Shown one piece after another: positions 39,866 to 47,699 of a DNA stretch of 64,000 bases. Under the pieces are notes generated by a model. It did not search any database. It saw only the letters and a program-made list of their open reading frames with translations, and was not told the DNA's origin. The translations under genes and the position numbers were made by a program. The DNA lies in NCBI GenBank assembly GCA_947254025.1, contig CAMYBS010000001.1:62001-126000 (forward strand). Reading direction: 5' to 3'. The DNA comes from an uncultured Clostridia bacterium. GTDB taxonomy: Bacteria; Bacillota; Clostridia; Tissierellales; Peptoniphilaceae. How positions within the stretch are numbered: position 1 is the stretch's first letter; every line of letters begins with the position of its first letter.

Positions 39866-41758
39866 ATGACTGTACTGGCATGTAATAATATAAAAAAAGT
39901 TTTTATTGACAAGTTAATTTTTGAAAACGTTTCTATTAATATAAATGAGGGCGAAAAGGTTGCCATAGTTGGTATGAATGGTACTGGTAAGTCAACTCTA
40001 CTTAACATACTATCTGGCATGCTTAATTATGATGAAGGTAATATATTTATTTCCAAGGACACTAAGATTGCCTACCTTGAACAAAACACAACTATAAGAA
40101 GCAATTTAAGTGTTTATGATGAGATGAAAAAGTCGATGAAGCACCTAATTGACCTTGAAGATGAACTAAGAAATTTTGAAGATATCATAGCTAAGGATCC
40201 AAGCGAGGAGAATATGGATAGATACTCTTTCCTTCTTGAAGATTTTGAAAAGAAAGGCGGGTATACATATGACGCTGAGATAAAAAAGGTTTTAACTGGT
40301 CTTGGCTTTGCTGAAGAACAGTTTGATCAAGCATTTAACTCTCTAAGCGGCGGACAAAAATCTAAACTAATGCTTGCGAAGGCACTTATACAAGAGTCTG
40401 ACATACTTTTCTTAGATGAGCCGACCAACCATCTTGACATCGACTCAATGGAGTTCCTTCAAGAATACATCAACTCATTTACAAAGACAGTAGTTATGGT
40501 AAGCCACGATAGATATTTTCTAAATGCGACTTGTAATAAGGTTATACTTATAAAGGATCACACTACTCATGAGTACAATATGGGCTATGAAGAATATATC
40601 AAGCAAAGAAAAATAAATGAAGCAATTCAAGAGAAAGCTTATATTAATCAGCAAAAAGAAATTGAAAGACAAAAAGAGATTATCAGAAGGTATAGGTCCT
40701 ACGCTACTGAAAAAAGTATTATAAAAGCAAAATCGCGTGAAAAGATGCTTGCTAAGATCGTGCTATTAAGCGACGTTAATGATGATAGTGAGATTAATTT
40801 CAAGTTTAGGATGAAGGTAGAATCTGGTAACGATGTTTTGTCTGTTGAAAATATAAATAAAAGCTTTGGCGATTTTAAGCTTTTAAACGATATAAACTTT
40901 AATATATATAAGCGTGAACATGTTGGTATCATCGGTGCTAATGGTATTGGTAAGTCTACTTTATTTAAAATTATTCTTGGCGAAGAAAGTCATGACTCTG
41001 GTGAAATACGCTTTGGAACTAACGTTAATGTTGGCTACTTTGATCAAGAGTTAGAAAAGCTGGACGTAAACAAATCTATTGCCGAAGAGATATGGGACAG
41101 CTTCCCTCGCCTTACTTACTTTGAACTGAGAAAGGCGCTTGCGAAGTTTTTGTTTATTGACGATGATATTTACAAGATGATTGATGAGCTATCAGGCGGC
41201 GAAAAAGCAAGAGTTTCTCTTTGTAAAATAATGCTTTCTGATGTAAACTTCCTCGTACTTGATGAGCCTACAAACCACTTAGATATAGAATCAAAAGAAG
41301 TTTTGGAAGAAGCTCTTAATTCTTACGAAGGCACTTTACTTGTAATTAGCCACGATAGATATTTTCTAAATAAAGTAGTAAATAAAATACTTGAGCTTAA
41401 AGCTGATGGTATACACGAATACTTAGGTGATTACGAATACTATATTGAGAAGAAAAAGCGTATGCGTGAAGAAGCCTTTTTAGAAGAGCCTGAAGAAATA
41501 ACTAAGACTCAAGCCAAGCTTAATAAAAAGCGTGAGAGAGAAGAAAAAGAAAGATTAAAGAAAGAAAAACAAGCGAAAGATGCACTTGAAAAAGAGATTT
41601 CTGAACTTGAAAAGCACACAAACGATATTCATAATGAGCTTGCTAATCCAGATATATATGATGATATAGATAGAGTTAACGATTTAAACTTTAAACTTAA
41701 CGAGATAGAAGAGAAACTTAATGAATTATATGAAGAACTTATCTATATGGAGGAATAA
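39866..41758 (+). CDS. ABC-F family ATPase (translation factor type)
   Basis: 630 aa with two ATP-binding domains and no membrane segments, so it acts on ribosomes rather than as a transporter. Domain 1: Walker A GMNGTGKST, signature LSGGQKSKL, FLDEPTNHLD. Domain 2: GANGIGKST, LSGGEKARV, VLDEPTNHLD. A charged linker near residues 240-300 and a C-terminal coiled coil (KKEKQAKDALEKEISELEKH region) are present. A GAGGTG site precedes ATG 39866. Such proteins relieve ribosome stalling or protect against antibiotics; which one applies here cannot be told. Confidence 0.93.
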   Translation: MTVLACNNIKKVFIDKLIFENVSININEGEKVAIVGMNGTGKSTLLNILSGMLNYDEGNIFISKDTKIAYLEQNTTIRSNLSVYDEMKKSMKHLIDLEDELRNFEDIIAKDPSEENMDRYSFLLEDFEKKGGYTYDAEIKKVLTGLGFAEEQFDQAFNSLSGGQKSKLMLAKALIQESDILFLDEPTNHLDIDSMEFLQEYINSFTKTVVMVSHDRYFLNATCNKVILIKDHTTHEYNMGYEEYIKQRKINEAIQEKAYINQQKEIERQKEIIRRYRSYATEKSIIKAKSREKMLAKIVLLSDVNDDSEINFKFRMKVESGNDVLSVENINKSFGDFKLLNDINFNIYKREHVGIIGANGIGKSTLFKIILGEESHDSGEIRFGTNVNVGYFDQELEKLDVNKSIAEEIWDSFPRLTYFELRKALAKFLFIDDDIYKMIDELSGGEKARVSLCKIMLSDVNFLVLDEPTNHLDIESKEVLEEALNSYEGTLLVISHDRYFLNKVVNKILELKADGIHEYLGDYEYYIEKKKRMREEAFLEEPEEITKTQAKLNKKREREEKERLKKEKQAKDALEKEISELEKHTNDIHNELANPDIYDDIDRVNDLNFKLNEIEEKLNELYEELIYMEE

Positions 41759-41759
41759 A

Positions 41760-42392
41760 ATGTTTGAGTTAATAGGCATAAAATTTAAAGATATATTAAA
41801 CATAGACCACTTACTTATTGATGATAGTGGTCTTACTATGATTATAGGACCTAGTGGAAGCGGTAAGTCTACACTCATCAAAATGCTTGACAATATTATC
41901 AGTCCAGACAGTGGCAAAATCTTGTATAAATCAGATGACATAAATACTTATAAAGCACATGAGCTAAGAAGAAAAGTTATTATGCAGTCACAATTCCCTG
42001 CTATATTTGAAGGTAATGTAAGAGATAATTTAAATGTAGCAAGAAAATTCAGTAAATTATCTGATCTTGATGACAAAAAACTTCATGAACTTCTTGGTAT
42101 TGTCTTGTTAGATAAAAAACTTGACGATAATCCAAAAGAATTCTCTGGCGGCGAAAAAACAAGGCTTTCTATAGCTAGAGTCTTGGCAATGGATTCTGAA
42201 GTTTATCTTTTTGATGAACCTACATCATCGCTTGATGATGATACCGAGTATAATCTTATTGAGAATGTAATTAAGTATCTTAAAGAGAAAAATAAGAAGA
42301 TAATCATGGTGTCGCACTCAGAAAAATTATTCTCCCTTGCTAATCAAATTATTAAAGTTGAGAATAAAACAGCGCGTATTAAGGAGGCTTAG
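41760..42392 (+). CDS. fetA: FetA/YbbL-type ABC ATP-binding protein
   Basis: 210 aa. Walker A GPSGSGKST near residue 33, signature FSGGEKTRLS, Walker B VYLFDEPTSSLD, switch MVSHSE. It pairs with the UPF0014 permease downstream. The E. coli FetAB pair exports iron and lowers oxidative stress. I choose ATG 41760 (GGAGG site 6 nt ahead), one base after the ABC-F stop codon; a longer frame into the ABC-F gene is not needed. Confidence 0.88.
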   Translation: MFELIGIKFKDILNIDHLLIDDSGLTMIIGPSGSGKSTLIKMLDNIISPDSGKILYKSDDINTYKAHELRRKVIMQSQFPAIFEGNVRDNLNVARKFSKLSDLDDKKLHELLGIVLLDKKLDDNPKEFSGGEKTRLSIARVLAMDSEVYLFDEPTSSLDDDTEYNLIENVIKYLKEKNKKIIMVSHSEKLFSLANQIIKVENKTARIKEA

Positions 42393-42393
42393 T

Positions 42394-43164
42394 ATGTTGG
42401 CAGAAATATCAACATTACAGTTACTTCTATCATTCGCCTTTATATTAGTACTTCTACTAATATCCAAGATAAAAGGACTGTCAAATCAAATTTTAATCAT
42501 AGTAGCTTCGCTTAGAATGACAATTCAGCTAATCATAACTGGCTACTTACTTAAGTACATACTAAAGAGCGATAGCCCATGGATAACTCTTTTGATACTT
42601 CTTATTATGCAAGCCTTTGCAATATTTAATGTATATAAGAGAAGCAAAGTCAAGACCGCTAAACTAAAACAGATTATAGCCCTATGTTTTATCGGATCCA
42701 CTTTAGTATCAATTTTCTATTATATAATTGTTGTTGTGGGAGTTAGACCTTGGTATGATCCAAGATACTTCATAACAATATGCGGCATGCTTATTGGTAA
42801 TACAATGACTGGCATGAGTCTTGCAATAAATTCGTATAAGAATTCATTTAAAGACCAAAGAGATACTATAGAGGCTGCTCTTATGCTAGGAGCTAAGCCA
42901 AAGGATGCAGTAGCAAAAATATCAAGTGAAGCATTTAACTCTTCAATCTTGCCTACTCTTAACTCAATGCTCGGTATGGGTATAGTACTCTTGCCTGGTA
43001 TGATGACAGGTCAGATACTATCTGGAACTGATCCAATGTCTGCAATACTCTATCAAGTAACGATAATGATAGCTATAGTCGGAACCGTTGGTATAACAAC
43101 AAGTATATTCACTTCACTTGCATACAAAGCCTTCTTTAATAAAAGAGAGCAAATATTATTCTAA
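42394..43164 (+). CDS. fetB: FetB/YbbM-type ABC permease (UPF0014)
   Basis: 256 aa with about seven membrane helices. Diagnostic stretches are LRMTIQLIITGYLLKYI near residue 38, GNTMTGMSLAINSY in the middle, EAALMLGAKPKDA, and LPGMMTGQILSGTDPM. ATG 42394 directly follows the fetA stop and has a GGAGG site. Inferred role is metal (iron) export with FetA. It is followed by a strong terminator. Confidence 0.9.
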   Translation: MLAEISTLQLLLSFAFILVLLLISKIKGLSNQILIIVASLRMTIQLIITGYLLKYILKSDSPWITLLILLIMQAFAIFNVYKRSKVKTAKLKQIIALCFIGSTLVSIFYYIIVVVGVRPWYDPRYFITICGMLIGNTMTGMSLAINSYKNSFKDQRDTIEAALMLGAKPKDAVAKISSEAFNSSILPTLNSMLGMGIVLLPGMMTGQILSGTDPMSAILYQVTIMIAIVGTVGITTSIFTSLAYKAFFNKREQILF

Positions 43165-43176
43165 GTTAATAAGCAA

Positions 43177-43211
43177 AAATAAACTCTACTAAAATCTAGT
43201 AGAGTTTATTT
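43177..43211. terminator. Bidirectional terminator after fetB
   Basis: A perfect 14-bp stem, AAATAAACTCTACT / AGTAGAGTTTATTT, with a 7-base loop between two convergent genes. The stop codon of the minus-strand gene (43196) lies inside it. Confidence 0.85.
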
Positions 43212-43747
43212 ATATACGAATCTATTACCGACTCTTTCTTCTTTTCACTAAAAACGTTCTTCTCTTTCAATATATCCATAAGCCACAAAGCTTTTGAATG
43301 GAAGATGGCTTCCTTATAGTCACTTAGGACTATCTCATAAAGCTTTCCATTTAAGAACTTTGAATTTGTTTTAACGTAGTACGCATCAACATTCTCAAAG
43401 TCAACAAGCCTTAGTATGCTTATAGTTGTTAAATCTTTTTGATGATACAAGCTAAGTCCAGTGTTCTTGTACTCAACAAAGTACTTTCTGTGCTTGTTTG
43501 TATTCTTAATTTCATTTGCAAGCATCAGATAATACTTCGCAAGTGAGTTGTAATACTGATAGTTAAACATGCCCTTTTCAAATGAATCTATCTTGATAAA
43601 AGGCTTGATGTTTAGGCTAGTAATGAAATTAAAATTCTCTTTAAGAAATTCCTTCTTAGTCAAGTCGCCATTGTTGAACTGTATGATCAAAGAATGCCTC
43701 TTCTCAAAAAACACCTCAAAAAGATTCTTCCTCTTTACATAAAGCAT
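43196..43747 (-). CDS. Uncharacterised protein, last gene of the alarmone-fold operon
   Basis: 183 aa, no signal peptide or membrane helix, basic, rich in Phe, Tyr, Lys and Asn. I do not recognise a catalytic motif. It begins YVKRKNLFEVFFEKRHSLI and is probably mostly helical. It lies 17 nt behind the small P-loop gene and closes the six-gene minus-strand run from 47584. It may belong to a small family (DUF6648-like) seen in anaerobic cocci, but I am not certain. Function unknown. Confidence 0.65.
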   Translation of the reverse strand: MLYVKRKNLFEVFFEKRHSLIIQFNNGDLTKKEFLKENFNFITSLNIKPFIKIDSFEKGMFNYQYYNSLAKYYLMLANEIKNTNKHRKYFVEYKNTGLSLYHQKDLTTISILRLVDFENVDAYYVKTNSKFLNGKLYEIVLSDYKEAIFHSKALWLMDILKEKNVFSEKKKESVIDSYINKLY

Positions 43748-43764
43748 TAAATACCACTTTCTAA

Positions 43765-44184
43765 TTATTTAACTTCTTCTATATAGCTCCTTAAGTCACT
43801 ATCTACTTCGTCAGCTAAGTAGTTAACATTTATAAGTATGTCTACATCGTGCTTTTCAGAAATTTCTTCCAAATTCTTAACTAAGCATTTTAAATCATCT
43901 TTCTTAATATCGATTATCTTATAAACACTGTCTATATAGATTTTCTCTAAGTCAAAGTCCATTGATAACATACCAAGCAAGAAGCCGTAGAATTTTTCAA
44001 TAGTATTTATACTAAAGTCACTTAAGTTAATAAGTCTAACATTAGTATCTAAAGAAAATATGTGCTCGTCCTCAACATCTAAGAACGTAATGTTGCCGTT
44101 ACCTGACTTAATGTCATCGTTAGCACCATTGATTAACCACTTAGTCTTTCCTGCGCCCTTTGCTCCTAAGATTAATTTAACCAT
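43765..44184 (-). CDS. Small P-loop NTPase-like protein of unknown function
   Basis: 139 aa. Residues 4-13 give a Walker A motif (GAKGAGKTKW), and a possible Walker B strand, EKIYIDSV, lies near residue 82. It resembles a minimal ATPase core with nothing else attached. I choose the ATG at 44184, 9 nt after GGAGG. The ATG at 44193 directly touches that site and is too close. It overlaps the radical SAM gene by 8 nt. Such short P-loop proteins are sometimes mislabelled as twitching-motility proteins. The role is unknown. Confidence 0.75.
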   Translation of the reverse strand: MVKLILGAKGAGKTKWLINGANDDIKSGNGNITFLDVEDEHIFSLDTNVRLINLSDFSINTIEKFYGFLLGMLSMDFDLEKIYIDSVYKIIDIKKDDLKCLVKNLEEISEKHDVDILINVNYLADEVDSDLRSYIEEVK

Positions 44185-45136
44185 AAAAATCATCCTCCTT
44201 ATAATATTTACCTTGGTAATTTGATTTTCTCTTCATCTGTTCCAATATGGAATCTTTTATTCTCCACCAAGACTCGCCCCAGTTACAATGAATAGTTCCC
44301 TCTTCATCGGACCTGCCGACCAATCTTTGTATTATAATATCATCTTTTATATGAGTCAAGAATATCTCAACTCTGTCTACATAATCTTCTCTGTTGAGAA
44401 GTTTAAACTCATGAGCTCTATACATCTTGGCAATCTTAGTATGCTCCATAATATATAGACTGTGAAGCTTTACCTCATCTGTATTTGTCGTATTAATAAG
44501 TCTTGCATCATTGTAGATGTCGTCTATACTATCCCACGGCAAATCAAGTATCAAGTGAGCAGCCTTTCTGATGCCGTACTTAGATAATGTCTTGCATGCA
44601 TCTATATAGTCCTTTGTGTTATGACACCTATTTAGAATTTTAAGGGTTTCATCGTTTGAACTCTGAAGCCCTAGTTCAACAGTTATCTCAAGATTGTACT
44701 TATCCTTAATATCACTTAAAAACTTCATATAATCATCAAAAATAAGGTCTGGTCTTGTAGATATATTGATGCCAACAACATCTTCTTCAATGGCGTTCAT
44801 TATATTTTCTTTAAACTTGTCTAACGGCATATATGTATTAGAAAAGTTTTGAAAGTAGGCTATAAACTTACTTGCTTTGTGGTTCTTAGTAATGTTTATC
44901 TTATTTTGCTCTATCTGCTCTTTAACAGATAACTTATTAGATAAATTCTCAAAGCTACCACCTTGTGCAGTGCAGAATATACATCCGCCATAAGCCTTTG
45001 ATCCGTCTCTATTAGGACACGTTATGTTTAGGCTTATAGGTAGTTTATAAACCTTTGTATGAAACTTGTTCCTTAGATACTCTGAGTAGACTCTGTAGAG
45101 TTTTTTCTCATCCTCAAAGCTTATAATATTACTCAT
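44177..45136 (-). CDS. Radical SAM protein, TIGR01212 (YhcC/YtqA) family
   Basis: 319 aa. The family-specific Fe-S motif is C-PNRDGSKAYGG-C-IF-C (spaced CX11-CX2C as read here), near residues 30-46, rather than the standard CX3CX2C. ELGLQSSNDETLKILNR and SRPDLIFDDY form the radical SAM barrel. The family is widespread, with no proven reaction; roles in tRNA or protein modification are only guessed. The gene overlaps its neighbours on both sides by 8 nt, so the set is translated together. Confidence 0.9.
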   Translation of the reverse strand: MSNIISFEDEKKLYRVYSEYLRNKFHTKVYKLPISLNITCPNRDGSKAYGGCIFCTAQGGSFENLSNKLSVKEQIEQNKINITKNHKASKFIAYFQNFSNTYMPLDKFKENIMNAIEEDVVGINISTRPDLIFDDYMKFLSDIKDKYNLEITVELGLQSSNDETLKILNRCHNTKDYIDACKTLSKYGIRKAAHLILDLPWDSIDDIYNDARLINTTNTDEVKLHSLYIMEHTKIAKMYRAHEFKLLNREDYVDRVEIFLTHIKDDIIIQRLVGRSDEEGTIHCNWGESWWRIKDSILEQMKRKSNYQGKYYKEDDFYG

Positions 45137-45482
45137 CTACCTCATTTTTCTTGTAGAATTCCTCCATAAGTTCGTCAACAATTGCATCGTCAACAACTTC
45201 AAGTTCTACATCTACACCGTTTTCATTTTCGATGTATTTATAAGGATAAACATACTCTTCTTCCTCTTTCACATCAAGTGGGAACAAGAATATATAGTCA
45301 TCTCCCTTAAAGTTAAATAGATCAAGTACAGCGCATTCTAGCTCTGTGCCGTCATCTAGTGTTATGATCATTGTATCTTCGCAGTCACAATCATCATGGT
45401 CGTGATCATGTCCACAGCCGCATTCTTCATCGTGGCAGCAGCAGTCATGTTCTTCACCTATAAAATCTTTATCTTTACTCAT
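45129..45482 (-). CDS. DUF1292 protein with Cys/His-rich N-terminus
   Basis: 117 aa. The C-terminal 80 residues are an acidic DUF1292 beta fold (MIITLDDGTELECAVLDLF, then FLFPLDVKEEEEYVYPY). The N-terminal 36 residues hold seven Cys and five His (C14-C16, H17, C21, C23, H25, H27, H29, C32, C34 and H12), clearly able to bind metal. DUF1292 proteins are common in Firmicutes near yrvD/udk genes, but here the gene overlaps a RelA/SpoT-fold gene and a radical SAM gene by 8 nt each. Zinc or nickel storage or sensing is only a guess. Confidence 0.88.
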   Translation of the reverse strand: MSKDKDFIGEEHDCCCHDEECGCGHDHDHDDCDCEDTMIITLDDGTELECAVLDLFNFKGDDYIFLFPLDVKEEEEYVYPYKYIENENGVDVELEVVDDAIVDELMEEFYKKNEVDE

Positions 45483-46812
45483 CTTTATCTCCTCTTTCTA
45501 AAATTTGTTCGGAAAAGTCCTCAAAATTAGATATATTAACTAATTCAAGGCTTATATTTTTATTAATTTCGTTTATGTTTTCATCAGTTATAAAAGAAAG
45601 TTCAGGCTTTTTCTTAAAGTCATAACTAATTTGATCAAGGTAGTAGTTGATTAAAAAGTCCTTTTCTTCCTTTGACATATCTTTATTTCTAACACTTAAG
45701 GCAACTGATTCATAGAACTTGTACCTCAAGAATATTATAAAGCCCTCAAAGTCTTCAACATTTGTTCCTTTCTCAATCAAGAAGATAATCTTGAAGAATA
45801 GGTTCCATTTGAAGTCTGTATTTATTAGTGATAATATTTCATCGCCTAGGCTTTGTGTGAATGTGTCATTAAACAGTGGCTTTCTCTCAAACTCTATATA
45901 ATTAGTGATAGATCCAAGATTTTCCTGTATCTCTGATAATCTGCCAATTAAATCGACAAACTCTTGTGAGATATCCTTTGCAGACTTCCTTCTTGCCTTC
46001 ATGAATAAGTACTCACTAATCATATCGCAAGAGTCTTTGTAGTCAATGATGTAGCCGAGTTCACTCTTAACCTTTGACTTGAATATATCATGTATCGTCT
46101 TAGATACTAATTTGATAAGCTGTTTCTTCTTGTTAACTTGCACCGATGAATCTGACCTGTTAAGGTGATTATATACACTCATTAGCTGCCTATCAACCAT
46201 AGTCAAGTTATCTTTAATAGTTGCCATGATGTCTATAAAGAAGTCTTCTGTAAGTACATAGTTGTAGTTCTTATATAAGACTTTGTGGTCTATATCTCCC
46301 CAGAATACATTAACAAGTGATTTAATTTGAAGCTCAAAGTGTATCTTCTTGCCATCATCATCAACATATTTACCGTCTATCTTATAAATTTCGAAACCGT
46401 TCTTTTGAATTTGTGGCTGCTCCTCAGATAGTTTTAAATATATCTTTTTATTGATATGACTTGAATAATAACCTCTGTCCTCTTTATAATTGAATAAATT
46501 TAGTAAATCTCTGTATATCTTCTTTTCATCATCTATGAACCTACACTCTATCCTGACGCCAATGATGTCTGAGATGTTTTCCATAAGGTTCTCGGGTGTC
46601 TTGTAGGCAATGTATAGGTTGTTTCTAAGTATCTTCTCTCTAAGAGACATCGCTTCCTTTACCCTGCCTCTTGCAGCTAAAAAGTGATCTTTAGCACAGA
46701 AGGTGTTAGTGAAGAAATTCTCTAATATCTCTAAAATTTCCTCTAATTTATCGTTATTCTGTTCTAGTAAATCTATAGTGTCATCTATAAAATCAAATAA
46801 TTCAAGCCTCAT
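45475..46812 (-). CDS. RelA/SpoT-fold (alarmone synthetase-like) protein with long unknown C-terminus
   Basis: 445 aa. Residues about 15-200 follow the (p)ppGpp synthetase fold: RGRVKEAMSLREKI, DIIGVRIECRF with the Mg2+-binding Asp, the G-loop GYYSSHI with its stacking Tyr, and FELQIKSLVNVFWGDIDHKV holding the second metal Glu. All key residues seem present, so it may be active. There is no hydrolase HD domain and no TGS/ACT region. The final roughly 240 residues are helical and unlike the small synthetases RelP/RelQ. Located between a parvulin gene and DUF1292. Product and role are inference. Confidence 0.8.
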   Translation of the reverse strand: MRLELFDFIDDTIDLLEQNNDKLEEILEILENFFTNTFCAKDHFLAARGRVKEAMSLREKILRNNLYIAYKTPENLMENISDIIGVRIECRFIDDEKKIYRDLLNLFNYKEDRGYYSSHINKKIYLKLSEEQPQIQKNGFEIYKIDGKYVDDDGKKIHFELQIKSLVNVFWGDIDHKVLYKNYNYVLTEDFFIDIMATIKDNLTMVDRQLMSVYNHLNRSDSSVQVNKKKQLIKLVSKTIHDIFKSKVKSELGYIIDYKDSCDMISEYLFMKARRKSAKDISQEFVDLIGRLSEIQENLGSITNYIEFERKPLFNDTFTQSLGDEILSLINTDFKWNLFFKIIFLIEKGTNVEDFEGFIIFLRYKFYESVALSVRNKDMSKEEKDFLINYYLDQISYDFKKKPELSFITDENINEINKNISLELVNISNFEDFSEQILERGDKDE

Positions 46813-46831
46813 CAGCTCTCATATCCTTTCA

Positions 46832-47584
46832 TTAAACCAAAATTTCTGGTTTGTATTTATCTTTTAAGCCGTCAATTACCTTCTTGAATGCGTTCATTTG
46901 CTTAATTTGAATAACATGAGCGCGTACTTCATCCTTAACTTCTTCAAATGGTCTAATTTTTGCTTCATTAATCTTGTTTAACTTAATTATATGATAGCCA
47001 AATTGAGTTTTTACTGGTTCAGATACTTCACCAAGACCCATAGAGAATACTTTGTCATCGAATTCTTTTACCATCTGTCCTCTTTGGAAGGTACCTAAGT
47101 CGCCACCATTAGCCTTTGATGGACAGGATGAATCATCTTTAGCAAGGCTTGCAAAGTCTTCTCCAGCATCAATCTTAGCTTTAAGTTCCTTCGCCTTAGC
47201 TTCATCTTTAACTAAGATGTGGCTAGCTGATCTTGATTCTGCTTCTGAGAATTCGTCTTTAAACTCTTCATAATAGTTTTTAAGCTCTTCGTCAGTAGGC
47301 TCGTCACATTTAAGAGCGTTCTTAAATGCCATGTTAGTTAGGATGTTTTCCTTTGCTTTAGCCATCTCTAGTTTGTACTCGTCACTCTCATCAAGCTTTT
47401 CATCAAGAGCTTGATTATATAACATAGCTTGATTAACCATCTCTTCAACAAGTTTCTTTACTCCGTCTTTAGATTGAAATTGCATTGTTAATTGTGGTCC
47501 AAGCATATTTGCAAAATTAACTACATCTTCTTTTTTAATTTCTTTGCCGCAAACTTTTGCAACTATTTCTTTATTAATTTCCAA
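46832..47584 (-). CDS. Cytoplasmic parvulin-type peptidyl-prolyl isomerase
   Basis: 250 aa. An N-terminal helical SurA/PrsA-like part (residues 1-110) is followed by a rotamase domain (about 117-215) with ASHILVKDEAKAKEL, DDSSCPSKANGGDLG and GFHIIKL-type motifs (QFGYHIIKLN). No signal peptide or lipobox is present, so it is not the exported PrsA but an internal foldase. The start is TTG 47584 behind GAGGAGG; no ATG fits. It heads a run of six close genes and has its own promoter. General protein folding is the expected role. Confidence 0.9.
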   Translation of the reverse strand: MEINKEIVAKVCGKEIKKEDVVNFANMLGPQLTMQFQSKDGVKKLVEEMVNQAMLYNQALDEKLDESDEYKLEMAKAKENILTNMAFKNALKCDEPTDEELKNYYEEFKDEFSEAESRSASHILVKDEAKAKELKAKIDAGEDFASLAKDDSSCPSKANGGDLGTFQRGQMVKEFDDKVFSMGLGEVSEPVKTQFGYHIIKLNKINEAKIRPFEEVKDEVRAHVIQIKQMNAFKKVIDGLKDKYKPEILV

Positions 47585-47619
47585 AATATCCTCCTCAAAA
47601 TATAATCGTCTACATCATT

Positions 47620-47648
47620 ATATTACCATATATATACTTATTTTGCAA
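47620..47648 (-). promoter_or_regulatory. Promoter of the six-gene parvulin/alarmone-fold operon
   Basis: Minus-strand TTGCAA (47643-47648), 17-nt spacer, TAATAT (47620-47625). It is back to back with the HerA-like gene's promoter. Confidence 0.4.
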
Positions 47649-47671
47649 GACTATTTTTATTCTTGAAAATG

Positions 47672-47680
47672 TGCTATAAT
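47672..47680 (+). promoter_or_regulatory. Extended -10 promoter of the HerA-like gene
   Basis: TGCTATAAT (47672-47680), 19 nt before the ATG at 47700. The -35 region is weak. Confidence 0.5.
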
Positions 47681-47699
47681 AATTGTAAGAGGTGATTTT

